Shown one piece after another: positions 25,891-37,410 of a stretch of 64,000 nucleotides of DNA. The number at the start of each line of letters is the position of its first letter. Within the stretch, counting starts at the first letter, position 1. Origin of the DNA: JBPYCR01 sp051846915 (GTDB lineage Bacteria > Bacillota > Bacilli > Bacillales > Amphibacillaceae); the NCBI RefSeq assembly GCF_051846915.1, contig NZ_JBPYCR010000003.1:62001-126000 (forward strand), read 5' to 3'. The position numbers and the translations under genes were made by a program. The notes beneath the pieces were generated by a model. It was given only the letters and a program-made list of their open reading frames with translations. It was not told the origin of the DNA and searched no databases.

Positions 25891-28800
25891 TTATTCTTCT
25901 GAATGTGCACTTTTTTTTCGTACATATAGAACAGTCAATCCTGCTATTAACAATAGACTTCCTATTAGAAGAAAGCTGTATATGTTTGTTGCTGTTTTTG
26001 GTAGTTGTTTTCCATCTTCACCTGGATCGTTTTCATCACCTGGTTTGTGAGATTCACTTGGCTTTTCTAGATCAGCTGGTTCTCCAGGTATCAATGTGTT
26101 AATTATGTTATATCCCTCAATTTGCGTTTTATATCCTGGAACCTCTACTTCTTCAACAGAATAATCAATTTCTTTACCTGCTTCATCATACGCTGGTAAT
26201 TCTGCAAAAGAATACGTCCAATCCATATCAGCTGTGACTTCCAATCGTTCTACTTGCTGACCATTTGCTAATAATAGTACGGTGATTGAATCTGGACGAT
26301 CTTTAGATTCATCATGTTTCCAGATTTTTTCACCTTCTACAGCAGTTACCTCAACACGTACGTTTGTAATGTCATAACCTACAACATTTGACTCATAACC
26401 TTCTACTGGCTCTTCTTCTACCGTATATTCATAGGCTCCACCTTTTTCATCATACTTATCAAGGTCTGTGAAGCTATAATTCCAATCTGTCTCTTCTGTT
26501 ACTTCTTTCGTGTCAATTTCTTCGCCATTTTGCAAGAGATGAACTGTTATCGATTCTGGTCGATCTTTTGAATTATCATCTTTCCAGTTTTTCGCTCCTG
26601 CAACTTCTGTTTCACCGACACGTAAATTGGTTAATTCGAAGCCATTAACAGTTGTTTCATAACCATCAATTGCTTTTTCTTTAATTTCATACGTGTAAGC
26701 TTTTCCGTCTTCATCAAATGCTGGTAGATCCGTTACTTCGTGTGACCAATCAGCTTCTTTAGTGATTGTTATTGTGTCAACTAGTTCCTGATCACCATTA
26801 GAAATTGATCTAAATAATTCAACATCAATTGCCTTTGGACGGTCTTCGGAATCATCATCTAACCATGTCTTCGTGATTTCTATTGCTTTCACATCTGCAC
26901 GTGTATTAGTAATTTCAAATCCGTCAACATCTGATGCATAACCTGGCACATCATGTTCTTTGATCGTGTATTCATAAGCTTTACCAACTTCATCATACTT
27001 TGGTAGATTCGTGAGTGCTCGTTCCCAGTTGTTTTCTTTAGTAATTTTGTATTCTTTATAGAAATCACCGTTTTGAAGCAGGTTCACTTTGATTGTATCC
27101 GGACGGTCTGATTCGCCTTCGTCTTCCCACAACTTAGTGACATTAACTTCAGTTTTGCCAACTCGTAGATTTGTGATGTTGTACTCCTCATCTACTAGAT
27201 AATCATAACCATCGGGTACGTCTTCTGTAACAATGTACTCATATGCTACACCATTTCCATCAAACTTTTCTAAATCCGTGAATGCATAAGACCAATTTTC
27301 GTCTTTATCTGCTTTAACGGTCTTAGTCTCTGTAAAGGTCTTATCAAGCTCACCATTTACTTTACGGGTTAGGTTTACTTTGATTGATTTTGGACGATCT
27401 TCTGAATCATCGTCTAACCATGTCTTGGTTCCAGTAACTTCTGTTTTTCCAACACGTAAATTTGTGATCTTGAAGCCACCATCTATCAATTTTTCGGTTG
27501 ATTCATAGCCTTCTACTTCTTTTTCTTCGATTTCGTACGTGTATGCTTTTCCGTTCTTGTCAAATGCAGGTAAATCCTCTACATTAAGTGACCAACCATT
27601 TTCGGATTTGATTGTATACGTTTTGACGTACTCTTTGTCATCACTATCTGTTACTGATCTGAACAGCTCCGCTTCAATGGAATCTGGACGTTCTGCCGTA
27701 TCTTTAGTATCTAACCACGTTTTGGTGATTTCAATATCTTTTGTACCAGCACGCGTGTTAATCATATTGTTACCCTTTATTGATTTCTCATAGCCATCCA
27801 CTTCAACTTCATCAATAGTATAGTTGATTTCTTTACCTTTATCATCGTACTTAGCAAGATCGGTAAAGGTATATGTCCATTTCCCATCATCTGCTTTAAC
27901 GGTTTCTTCCTTTACAACAGTGTCTCCGTTTTTCACCTGTACTGTTATTTCTTTAGGGCGATCATTTTCATCCTCATCTTTCCAAGTTTTCTCGCCGGAT
28001 ATTTCTGTTGTATCTACACGTAAGTTAGTGATGTCAAAGCCGTTGATTTTTGTTTCATAGCCATCGACTTCCTGTTCTTCAATTTCGTACGTGTATGCTT
28101 TTCCGTTTTTATCAAATGCTGGAAGGTCTTCTACTTTTAGCGACCAATTTGTTGCATCTGCTGGACCAGTGACATCATACGTATCAACTGTTTCTTTCTC
28201 TCCATCTGCAACTGTTCTAACTAGTTCTACATTAATTGTATTTGGTCGATCTGCAGATTCCTCGGTGTCTAACCATGTTTTGGTGATTTCGATATCCTTT
28301 GTTTCTGCCCGAGTATTGGTAATTTCAAAACCGTCCACTTCGGATGCGTAACCAGCTACTTCTTGTTCTGTGACTGTGTACGTATACGATTTACCCTCCT
28401 CATCATACTTCGGTAAATCTGTGATCGTCTTTTTCCAGCCATCTTCTGCAGCTACTCCATATTCTTTGTAAAAGACGCCGTCCTGGAATAGGTTCACTTT
28501 AATTGTATTCGGACGATCCGCTTTATCTTCGTCCTTCCACAATTTTGTAATGTCTACTGCCGTTGTGCCTACACGTAGATTCTCAATATCAAAACCGTTC
28601 TTCGTTTCTTCAATGGAAGATTCATAACCATCCACTTTTAATTCCTTCATTTCATACGTGTATGCTTTTCCGTCCTTATTAAATACTGGTAAGTCCTCTA
28701 TTACGAGTGACCAATCTTTGTTAGCTGTTACTTCATGTTCACCAACGAGTTCTTTCTCGCCATCTACAACAGATCTAGATAATTCTACTTCAATTTCAGA

Positions 28801-31800
28801 TGGACGATCTTTGGAGTCGTCATCTAACCACGTTTTATTTATTTCTAAATCTGTTGTTGCAACGTTGGTGATTTTGTATCCTTTGCTCGTTTTTTCCATA
28901 CTTTCTTGCTGATATCCAGTAACCGTTTCTTCTCTTACTGTATATTTATATGCTACGCCGTCATCATCAAATGCTGCTAATTCATCGAAAGTATGTGACC
29001 ATATTCCTTTAGAATTAACTTTAATATCATGCTTATCTACTACTTTCTCGTTCTCGTCCTTGTCTTTTCGAACAAGCTCGACTGTCACGCTCTCAGGGCG
29101 GTTTTCTATCGCATGATTGTCATTCCAATCTTTGATCACTTCTACAGACGTTTCGCCTTTACGAACATTGGTAATTTTAACACCATCTTCAGTTTCTTTC
29201 TGGGTTGGTTCATACCAATCCACTGATACTTCTTCAACCGAGTACGTATAAAGCTTTCCTTCATCGTCATACTTTTCTAGGTTTTTAAATGTGTACTTCC
29301 AATCATCACTGTCTCTGATGACCTTTGTTTTTATTGCATTATCCGTGTCATCACTACGGAAGAGTTCTACTGTAATATTATTTGGACGTTTTTCTGTTGC
29401 GTTATTATCGTCCAACCATTTCTTTTCTACGTTGAATGATGTTTTTTCACTGCGGGTATTAGTAATGTCATAACCATCAATGTGTTTCTCGTATCCCTCA
29501 ACAGCTTCCTCATCGATTGTATACTTATACGCAACACCATTTTCATCGTACTTTTCTAAGTCGGTAAAATGATATTCTTGTTCATTTTGCTCTTCGTCTT
29601 TAGCGATTATCTTATGGTCGATTTTATCGCCATTTTGCAGCAAGTTGATTTGAATTTCATCTGGACGGTCTGATGGATCATCATCTTTCCATGTTTTCAC
29701 ACCTTCTACAGATGTAGTGCCTACGCGCGTGTTGATGATATCATAGCCTTCGCCCGATGTAGATTCGTATTTCTCTTTCGTCTCATTATCCATTTTTTCT
29801 TCGACTTTATATTCGTAAGCTTTACCTTCTTCGTCAAACTCCGGCTGAGCTCCGAAATCATATTTCCAGTCGTCGTCTTTACTTACTGTTTTTGAATCTA
29901 TTTCCTTCCCGTTCTGTAGTAGTTTTGCTGTAATTTCAATTGGACGATCATCTGCATTGTCATCTTTCCATTCTTTCTCACCGGCTATTTCTACGATGCC
30001 ATCACGAGTATTCGTGATTGTGACATTTCCATTTTTATCTACGTCGGAAACATCTTTGTCATAGCCTGGAACACTTTGCTCTACTACTTTATAGTCATAA
30101 GCTTTACCGTCTTCATCAAACTTTTCCAGACCTGTAAATGTGTGTGTCCAATTTCCTTCATCATCTGGTTTTATAACTTTTGTGTGAAGCGGGTTTTTAT
30201 CACCTTCATTTTGATAAAGCTCTACCGTAATGCTGGAAGGGCGATCTTTTGTTTCGTCCGTATCTACCCATTCTTTTGTTACTTCAATTTCAGTTTTTTC
30301 ACTTCGTACGTTTGTTATTTCTATGCCATTAGCTGTTTCCTCATTGTTTACTTGCTCATAACCATAACCATCAGGTATGACTTCTTTGACAGTGTAATTG
30401 TAGGCTTTTCCGTCGTCATCGTATTCATCTAGATCAGTAAACGTATGTTTCCAGTCATCTTCAGCTGTAATATCCTTATCTTCACTCTCAAGATGTACAT
30501 TATTTTGATAGAGCTGCAACGTAATCTTGTCTGGACGATCGTTTATATCTTCGTCCAACCATTTTTTAGCCACGTTTAGATCTATTGTGCCTACACGGGT
30601 GTTGATGATGTCATAGCCATTTCCCGGCGTGGATTCGTATTTCTCTTTCGTTTTCTCATCCATATTTTCTGAAACGGAGTACGCTATTTCGGCACCGTTA
30701 TCATCATACTTAGGAAGATCTGTGAATTCATACTCCCAATTGTCACCTTCAGTTACTGTTATAGTATTGTCATAGCTATCAACTCCAGGTGAAAGGACTA
30801 CGTTAATTTCATCTGGACGATCTTCTTTATTATCGTCTTTCCAGATTTTTTCACCAGCTACAGTAGTCTTACCTGTGCGAGTATTCGTGATTGTGACATT
30901 CCCATTTTCATCTACGTCGGAAACATCTTTGGCATAACCTGGAACATCTCTCTCTTCTATTTTATAGTCATAAGCTATGCCGTCTTCATCAAATGCTTCC
31001 AAACCTTCAAATGTGTGCGTCCAATTCCCTTCTTTATCAGGTTCGATCGTTTTAGTATTCTTTGCGGTTGAAGGATATTCATTTGTAGCAGATTTTTTCT
31101 GAAAGAGATCTATTGTAATGTTATCTGGACGATCAGCCGTATCCTCGGTGTCGTTCCATTCTTTTGTAATTTCGATGGATTTTTTTCCACTGCGAACGTT
31201 GGTTATTGTGAATTTATTTCCATCACGTTCAATGGGATCCTGTTTGTACCCTTCAACTTCATTGATCTCTTCTATATCATATTCATACTGATAACCTTCT
31301 TCATCATACATTGGAAGATTTTCAAATGTATGCTTCCAGCTATCTTCTGATTTGATAGTCTTTGTTTCTACTTCCTCTTCAACACTACCCGCTTTGTCAG
31401 GAGTTACACGACTAAGTTGTACTGCAATACCTTCATCAGGACGATCAGATGAATTTTCATCTTTCCATTCCTTCACCACTTCAATATCTGTGGTTTGCAC
31501 GTTCGTAATGTTAAACCCTGTTTCCATGGTTCCTGTTAAATCTTCCTGCTTATAGCGATCAGGCTGCACTTCTTCTACTGTATAAGTGTATTCATTTCCA
31601 TTCTCATCGACAGCGTCCAATCCTTCAAACGTATAGGACCATTCAGATGTATGGGTAAAATAGTGTTCGGATTTTAATGTTACTGTCCCAGCACTTTCCT
31701 TATCATGCGCTCCAGTTACCTGTCTATACAAGTTTACTGTTACATCTGGACGCAATACATTCACACCATGGTCATTCCATGTTTTTTTAACTGGAATGTC

Positions 31801-34800
31801 TACGAGCTTATAGTTATTAACATGATCTAAATTCACTTCATGTTTCTCATCTTTTAAATCAACCGTAAACTCAATAGGTTTGTTCATTATATGATTTTCT
31901 TGATAACCTTCAGGAACACTTGTTTCCTTAAACACGTAATCTCCAGGCCGTAGATTATCTACAGAGACCTTGCCATTTTCATCTGGTGTAATCCCTGTCT
32001 TTTCAACTGTTTCATCACTGTTTTCTAATGATGTACTCGTTAAGCTGAATTCCACACCCTCTATTAACGAATTGCCATCTTCATCTACTTTCTGAAATTC
32101 TACAGAGCCTTTGACAATATCATTTTCAAATGCACTATCACCTGTGAATTCTATTTTTTCAGTTTCTGGATTTGTCAATTCGGCTTCTGGAACTGTAAAT
32201 TCACCTAGTTCTTTTTCTTCGTTAATTGTATAGCCTGTTGGAGCTTTAGTTTCTACAAGATTATAGGTGCCTGGTTCTAGGCCAGTAATGCTAATCTTGC
32301 CATCAGCATCTGTTGTTAATCCTGTGTAACCTGTAACATCCTCACCATCTTTAGTTACCTTAAACTCCGCACCATTTAATGGAACGTTCGTTTCACTGTC
32401 TACTTTTTCTACGATGATATTAGCCAGAGGATCGTTTTCCACATCTTTAGTGACAATTGTACTGTTTTCTACATCATCTAATGTTACGTCAACCGTGAAT
32501 GAGTCGGAATTTGAAATATATCCTGCAGGCGTTCCTGTTTCTTTAATGTTATAGATTCCAGGTTTCAGATTTTCAAACGTAACCATTCCATTTTCATCAG
32601 TTGTTCCAGTTTTTGGACTTCCTTCAAGAGCATAATCGCCGCTTTGGTACGTTAATTCAAATTCGGCGCCTGATAATAGTTGATTGCCATTTACTGTATC
32701 CTTTTTCGTTAATTCAATATTTGTTATTTTTACTAGATTTTCAATATTATCAAGTGTAATTTCAGTAGGATTTGAATCGGTACTGCGAGCGATTGTAAAA
32801 TCAACGTTTGTACTTGATTCATTAAATCCATTTGGTGCTTCTATTTCGACCAACCTATAATCACCCGGCTGTAGATCGCCAGTATTTACTTCGCCGTTTT
32901 CGTCTGTTGCTGATAACGTTTTTACATGTTCCCCTGAGCGTGTTTGTACTTCAAATACAGCTCCATCTAATCCTGTATCTGTATTTTCAGCATCTACTTT
33001 CACAACGTTGGCACTACCTGGAATTAACTTATCAGTAACATTTAATTCAACAGGTTCTTTTTCCTTTTCTCCAATTGTTACTTCATGATATTCATCATCC
33101 AATTGAAACGCATTGGGTGCTTCTGTTTCCTTTACATAATACGTTCCAGCTACTAAATCTTCAGAATCAAATAAGATATTTCCATTTTCATCTGTTGTAC
33201 CAGATAAAACCTCTTCATTACCTTGGTTATCTTTATAAACAGTATATTCTGCTCCAGGCACAACTTCTGTTTTATCAGCTGTATTCGTTTTCGTCAGTTC
33301 GATCATAAAGACAGGTTCATAGTTTTCGACCCGATATTCAAAATCCTCTTTATCGGAATCATCCCTATATTCTTTATCGATTGTAATCGTTTCTTTATTA
33401 TTATCATGGGGGTTAACCAAGTCGACTGGGACATTGGTTTCATGTAATATATAATCCCCAAAGAGCAAGCGGCCGAAATCAATTTGACCATTTTCATCTG
33501 TAGTACCTGACTTTAAAACATTCCCTGTATCGGCATCAATTAAATCAAACTCGGCACCTTGGAGTTTTGTTTCTGCTTGACCATAAGTTGTATCAACCTT
33601 ATCAATGACAAGGTAACCTGCAGTCCCGGAGCCGCCACCGGAAGCTAGTTGTTTAATTGTTACTGAACCGTCACCATCCGTTGTACCACCATCAACAATA
33701 TTATCACCTGATACTGTATAACTGTTTGTTACTTCACCGTTATGCTTCTCAAAGAACAGTGTGGAATACTCGACGATAAACGCGCTTTCAACGGTCTCTT
33801 CCCATTCCACGGTGAAGGTCGGTTCACCTTCTGTGTGTGTGAGTGTGTATTGATCAGTAGAAAGTTCTTCCCCCTTCGTTGCATTCCCATCATTGTCTAC
33901 GGATGCTTCATACACATTGAATGTATGTGTTAATATATCCTGGTTTTCAGAAACAGTATCTTCCAATTTCAAGTTTGAAACTTTCTGTTGGCCGGGGTTC
34001 ACAGTTACAGACCAATGCACTTGCTTCCCCTCTTGCTCACCTGATTTATATCCATACGTATGGGCTTTTGCAATACCTACTTTAGCGTCTATTTCAGATA
34101 GTAATGTATCACCATCAAAAACTTCTGCTTTGTTGACATATTCTTTTTGAATATCGCTTAAGCCTTCGAGTGACGTTTTGTACTCGATTTTGTAAGCTTT
34201 ATCTGTTTCACCGATGTTTACTTCTAAAGAATTGGCGCCTTCATCTATGGTTGCAGCGTTTAATGTCTCATCTTCACTTTTATTTCCATTTTCATCAATA
34301 GACAGTTCCGTTACCACCGCGGAGCCAGGAACAATTGTTTGATTCCCTTGTGGCTTATCCTTAATAATCAAATCACCTATATCGTTTTCACGATAATTCG
34401 TATAAATCGTCCATGTGATTTCTTTTGTGTCTGGATTGTAGGAGCCATTCTTCCAATCATTATTTTTCGTATCGTCGTTTAGTTCCGTTCCTGCTTCGAT
34501 TTCTTTTGTTATAGAATCATTTTCGCCTACTGGTGTCCAGGTAATAGCTGCTTTGTTCGTTGGTTCTTGGTTGGGTACCTCATCGGCAACAAATCCTGTT
34601 TTATAGGTGATGACAATCTTTTTATCCGTACTAAAATCATCCGGAAACGCTAACTCAAATGGATTGCCATCTGAAACGGTATAACCTCCTGTATATTCCT
34701 GACCATCTACCGTAATTGCAATGGACTCTTTATCAAGTGTTAAACCATCCCCTAATGTATCCACAATGCTAATATTCTCCATTGGATACTCATCATGGTT

Positions 34801-36900
34801 TAATTCAATTTTCCAATCGATGGTTTTGTTTTTATAGTCTACATCCCCGGCAGATTTTGAACCGTACCATGCACCCACACCTGTGCCTGAGACAACATCC
34901 GTCTCCGTGCCGAATCCTGCTGTGTTAGTTATATCAAAACTATCTAATACACGATCATTCACTTTCGTCTGATATGTCACTTTATAAGGTTTATTCGTTG
35001 AAATACCTATGATTTCAAATTGATCCTCACCGTTTTCAAGCTCCGCACCTTCAGGGAGATTAATCGCTTCACCTTCATTGTGTGCATTGCCATCGTCATC
35101 AATCGTCACTTCCTGGAATTCTAAACTGTCCTCGACTAAATGCATTTTGCCTTTTGGCTCCCATGCATCTGTTAAAGTGACATCATTCAATTCTTTCTGG
35201 TTAAAGTTAAATTCTAGTTCCCATTCAATAATTCCAGTCTTAGGATCATATTCCGTAACTGCAGATTTTTTGATTGGATCCCCGCGGTTGATTGTTATGG
35301 TTGCATCTGCTGAAACGGGATCTAAGCCATCATCTGATAATGTCGCATCGTTTTTAAATTGCTGTTGTTCGTCATCCGTAACACTTGTAATATACTCAAT
35401 CCGGTACGCATCTTTGATGTTCCCCATCGGGATGTTTAAAGTACCATTTTCAACCGTTTCACCGATGACATCGACTTCTCCCAGATCTCCCAAAATATTA
35501 CCATCAAGGTCCGCTTTCAATTTTGTGACCCTCAGGCTTCCTTTTTTATATTCTGACCCTTCAGGAAGTACGTCGGTAACCATAGCGTTTGTCAGAGACT
35601 GTTTGTTTTTATTAATGGTAACTTCCCATTTGATTTCATCAGCATCATAGCCTTTATTCGGCGTTCCCTGTTTTTCAATCGTTTTATCAGTGTTGTCACG
35701 ATTAATCGGAATTCTGATTTCGCCTTCGCTACCGATTGGCTCCAGGACAATATTCTCATCATCAACATCGGCATCTTCTTTATCTATCATGGAAACAATC
35801 TGCATATGGCCTGTGACATTGCTGTGGGTTTCTACAAAGTCAGTAAAGGTCAATTCTACTTTATTATCTGTTCCCACAACAGCATTGGCCACGACCAGGC
35901 CGGAATCGTCTTTCAATGCTACATTAATTTCTTCTTGAATTTTGATTCCTTTCGGCAACTCAAAAATCTCCGAATGGCCTTCTGTGTAGCTATGCCCATC
36001 TTCCAAATTCCAGTTCAAGTTCAACCTGAATTCATCTTTAGGATCCAATAGATTTTCTTCACTATAGCGATTGCCCTTCAAGTCAGTAACTTGGCCTAAT
36101 TCCAGATTAAATCCTTGTTTTTCTTCCTTTGCTCCCTCACTTTGTATGCCTATCGAATTCGAGTTTTTACTATTTTCTTCGCTTGGGTCTTCTCCTTTCG
36201 TGTCTTCATCTTGGCCTTTATTCTTCGCAGAGTTTTCTCCTTCATCTGACTTAGGGTCTTTAGTATCTTTTTCTTTATCTGCCCCTGGTTTTTCATCTTC
36301 TAAATCTTGCTGTTTATTAATATTCTCCGCGGCATTTTCGTTTTGAATGGAATCAGATTCTTCTGATTCCTTTGTACCTTTTCCTGTGTCCTTATTTCCA
36401 TTTTTATCCGCATCTTTTCCTTCAGTAGATTCTTTCTTTTCAACAATTGCCGTAACGATAAACGTTCCATTCTTCTGCTCTACTTTTGCTTTTTCTAGTT
36501 TTTCTGCTATTTCATCAATTTGTACATTTATTATTCCATTAGTTGTTGCCTGATAGTTTCCTAGATGAGGCTCTTCCTCTGATAATTTTCCTTGCTGTTC
36601 TTCTTGTATGACTAATGTATCATCAATGGAGTCAATAATGGATAATGAATCTTCTTTTATCATATCTAAATCTATGTTTCCAATAGACCAGTTTACATGT
36701 AAGTATACTTCTGTTCCCTCGTCCACTTCATCCAAGATGATATCATTGGCTTCTGGGACATCTGCATCCTTCACCGTCACACCTGTAATAATCCTGTCGG
36801 TGTTACCTTGAGCAATCGCTTGCCCCGGCAATGCAAATCCGCTCGTAATCGTTTGAAAAAACAATAGAAAAATAAATAAAACACTTAATTTTTTGCTCAT
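25891..36900 (-). CDS. Giant LPxTA-anchored surface adhesin with SpaA and Cna-B repeats
   Basis: A 3669-residue wall protein. Signal peptide at 1-31 (KKLSVLFIFLLFFQTITSGFALP), an N-terminal domain, a Glu/Lys/Asp-rich linker at about 165-260, then about six collagen-binding-type domains (265-1130). Six SpaA-like domains follow (about 1150-1730; each has the TDENG...GDYxLxET pattern), then 20 Cna-B domains of about 90 residues to roughly 3590. These carry the core K-x-W-x-D-x-x...DRP start and an ITN/xxIxN end that would host Lys-Asn isopeptide bonds. The C-terminus is LPKTA, a helix and a KKSAHSEE tail: a sortase signal. The gene is intact. It is highly acidic. Probable role: adhesion or biofilm. 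Confidence 0.95.
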   Translation of the reverse strand: MSKKLSVLFIFLLFFQTITSGFALPGQAIAQGNTDRIITGVTVKDADVPEANDIILDEVDEGTEVYLHVNWSIGNIDLDMIKEDSLSIIDSIDDTLVIQEEQQGKLSEEEPHLGNYQATTNGIINVQIDEIAEKLEKAKVEQKNGTFIVTAIVEKKESTEGKDADKNGNKDTGKGTKESEESDSIQNENAAENINKQQDLEDEKPGADKEKDTKDPKSDEGENSAKNKGQDEDTKGEDPSEENSKNSNSIGIQSEGAKEEKQGFNLELGQVTDLKGNRYSEENLLDPKDEFRLNLNWNLEDGHSYTEGHSEIFELPKGIKIQEEINVALKDDSGLVVANAVVGTDNKVELTFTDFVETHSNVTGHMQIVSMIDKEDADVDDENIVLEPIGSEGEIRIPINRDNTDKTIEKQGTPNKGYDADEIKWEVTINKNKQSLTNAMVTDVLPEGSEYKKGSLRVTKLKADLDGNILGDLGEVDVIGETVENGTLNIPMGNIKDAYRIEYITSVTDDEQQQFKNDATLSDDGLDPVSADATITINRGDPIKKSAVTEYDPKTGIIEWELEFNFNQKELNDVTLTDAWEPKGKMHLVEDSLEFQEVTIDDDGNAHNEGEAINLPEGAELENGEDQFEIIGISTNKPYKVTYQTKVNDRVLDSFDITNTAGFGTETDVVSGTGVGAWYGSKSAGDVDYKNKTIDWKIELNHDEYPMENISIVDTLGDGLTLDKESIAITVDGQEYTGGYTVSDGNPFELAFPDDFSTDKKIVITYKTGFVADEVPNQEPTNKAAITWTPVGENDSITKEIEAGTELNDDTKNNDWKNGSYNPDTKEITWTIYTNYRENDIGDLIIKDKPQGNQTIVPGSAVVTELSIDENGNKSEDETLNAATIDEGANSLEVNIGETDKAYKIEYKTSLEGLSDIQKEYVNKAEVFDGDTLLSEIDAKVGIAKAHTYGYKSGEQEGKQVHWSVTVNPGQQKVSNLKLEDTVSENQDILTHTFNVYEASVDNDGNATKGEELSTDQYTLTHTEGEPTFTVEWEETVESAFIVEYSTLFFEKHNGEVTNSYTVSGDNIVDGGTTDGDGSVTIKQLASGGGSGTAGYLVIDKVDTTYGQAETKLQGAEFDLIDADTGNVLKSGTTDENGQIDFGRLLFGDYILHETNVPVDLVNPHDNNKETITIDKEYRDDSDKEDFEYRVENYEPVFMIELTKTNTADKTEVVPGAEYTVYKDNQGNEEVLSGTTDENGNILFDSEDLVAGTYYVKETEAPNAFQLDDEYHEVTIGEKEKEPVELNVTDKLIPGSANVVKVDAENTDTGLDGAVFEVQTRSGEHVKTLSATDENGEVNTGDLQPGDYRLVEIEAPNGFNESSTNVDFTIARSTDSNPTEITLDNIENLVKITNIELTKKDTVNGNQLLSGAEFELTYQSGDYALEGSPKTGTTDENGMVTFENLKPGIYNIKETGTPAGYISNSDSFTVDVTLDDVENSTIVTKDVENDPLANIIVEKVDSETNVPLNGAEFKVTKDGEDVTGYTGLTTDADGKISITGLEPGTYNLVETKAPTGYTINEEKELGEFTVPEAELTNPETEKIEFTGDSAFENDIVKGSVEFQKVDEDGNSLIEGVEFSLTSTSLENSDETVEKTGITPDENGKVSVDNLRPGDYVFKETSVPEGYQENHIMNKPIEFTVDLKDEKHEVNLDHVNNYKLVDIPVKKTWNDHGVNVLRPDVTVNLYRQVTGAHDKESAGTVTLKSEHYFTHTSEWSYTFEGLDAVDENGNEYTYTVEEVQPDRYKQEDLTGTMETGFNITNVQTTDIEVVKEWKDENSSDRPDEGIAVQLSRVTPDKAGSVEEEVETKTIKSEDSWKHTFENLPMYDEEGYQYEYDIEEINEVEGYKQDPIERDGNKFTITNVRSGKKSIEITKEWNDTEDTADRPDNITIDLFQKKSATNEYPSTAKNTKTIEPDKEGNWTHTFEGLEAFDEDGIAYDYKIEERDVPGYAKDVSDVDENGNVTITNTRTGKTTVAGEKIWKDDNKEDRPDEINVVLSPGVDSYDNTITVTEGDNWEYEFTDLPKYDDNGAEIAYSVSENMDEKTKEKYESTPGNGYDIINTRVGTIDLNVAKKWLDEDINDRPDKITLQLYQNNVHLESEDKDITAEDDWKHTFTDLDEYDDDGKAYNYTVKEVIPDGYGYEQVNNEETANGIEITNVRSEKTEIEVTKEWVDTDETKDRPSSITVELYQNEGDKNPLHTKVIKPDDEGNWTHTFTGLEKFDEDGKAYDYKVVEQSVPGYDKDVSDVDKNGNVTITNTRDGIVEIAGEKEWKDDNADDRPIEITAKLLQNGKEIDSKTVSKDDDWKYDFGAQPEFDEEGKAYEYKVEEKMDNETKEKYESTSGEGYDIINTRVGTTSVEGVKTWKDDDPSDRPDEIQINLLQNGDKIDHKIIAKDEEQNEQEYHFTDLEKYDENGVAYKYTIDEEAVEGYEKHIDGYDITNTRSEKTSFNVEKKWLDDNNATEKRPNNITVELFRSDDTDNAIKTKVIRDSDDWKYTFKNLEKYDDEGKLYTYSVEEVSVDWYEPTQKETEDGVKITNVRKGETSVEVIKDWNDNHAIENRPESVTVELVRKDKDENEKVVDKHDIKVNSKGIWSHTFDELAAFDDDGVAYKYTVREETVTGYQQESMEKTSKGYKITNVATTDLEINKTWLDDDSKDRPSEIEVELSRSVVDGEKELVGEHEVTANKDWSLVIEDLPVFNKDGKAYTYEMKELKVDGYESSIEETKNGFDIENLRVGTTAVDITKLWKDEDKADRPNTIKVNLFQDGVFYKEYGVAAEDGWKKTITDLPKYDEEGKSYTYTVTEQEVAGYASEVDGFEITNTRAETKDIEITKTWLDTEESADRPNTINVELVRTVADGEKETVDTYDVTGPADATNWSLKVEDLPAFDKNGKAYTYEIEEQEVDGYETKINGFDITNLRVDTTEISGEKTWKDEDENDRPKEITVQVKNGDTVVKEETVKADDGKWTYTFTDLAKYDDKGKEINYTIDEVEVDGYEKSIKGNNMINTRAGTKDIEITKTWLDTKDTAERPDSIEAELFRSVTDSDDKEYVKTYTIKSENGWSLNVEDLPAFDKNGKAYTYEIEEKEVEGYESTEKLIDGGFKITNLRVGKTEVTGTKTWLDDDSEDRPKSIKVNLTRKVNGELDKTFTETKTVKADKDENWSYAFTDLEKFDGNGVAYEYIVTEDVPDGYDYLVDEEYNITNLRVGKTEVNVTKLWEDEGESDRPDTIKVNLLQNGDFYKEYKITKENNWERALTNLPKYDEVGKAYEYTIKEHDVPGYASDVDGFEITNTRADVKAIEITKTWLDDDSEDRPKAIDVELFRSISNGDQELVDTITITKEADWSHEVTDLPAFDEDGKAYTYEIKEKAIDGYETTVNGFELTNLRVGETEVAGAKNWKDDNSKDRPESITVHLLQNGEEIDTKEVTEETDWNYSFTDLDKYDEKGGAYEYTVEEEPVEGYESNVVGYDITNVRVEVTAVEGEKIWKHDESKDRPDSITVLLLANGQQVERLEVTADMDWTYSFAELPAYDEAGKEIDYSVEEVEVPGYKTQIEGYNIINTLIPGEPADLEKPSESHKPGDENDPGEDGKQLPKTATNIYSFLLIGSLLLIAGLTVLYVRKKSAHSEE

Positions 36901-37410
36901 TGATTGTACTCCTTTTCTTTACGTATAGTTCAAATCCATAATGTGGAAGTAATGAATTTACCAATGAGCGAGTATAATAAAGGGGGATATACATAAAATA
37001 TACAATTCTTAAAAAAACAAATAAAAAATGAAGTTGTTTAGGTATTTAGAACTAAATTAATGCATGGTAATTACATGCTTAGGCCACTTTTTAAAACTTC
37101 TGCATACTTAAAACAACCGACAATATAGGTTATTCAACAATAATGGGTTTTTTCCAACAACGTGTGACAAATTTTAGACATTTGATTCTGATTTATTTTT
37201 GCCCGAAATATTACTGCATCTCCTCCAATGTCATCAGAATCTATTACGACATACAGCATAATGACTCAATACATTTTCTTTACTACTAAATTGGTTTATA
37301 ATTGGCTATAATGTACCGATAAAATAAGTAACATGACTATATGAAAATATTCATGTCCTTTTGATTAATTTAGAGATTGGAAGATATTATTTATAGAAAG
37401 GAGAATATGT
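36901..37410. other. Divergent regulatory region between adhesin and regulator
   Basis: About 510 AT-rich bases between two divergent genes. The adhesin has the ribosome site AAAAGGAG about 7 bases before its ATG (36900). I see no certain promoter or operator and no coding frame. A TTATTATACT stretch lies on the minus strand near 36976. Regulator binding sites would be expected here if the response regulator controls the adhesin. Confidence 0.4.

Noticed and set aside
27539..36811. Many plus-strand frames of 60-190 codons inside the giant adhesin gene
   Set aside because: They are antisense shadows produced by the repeat's codon bias. Their products are Ser/Phe-rich with no ribosome sites and repeat at the adhesin repeat period.
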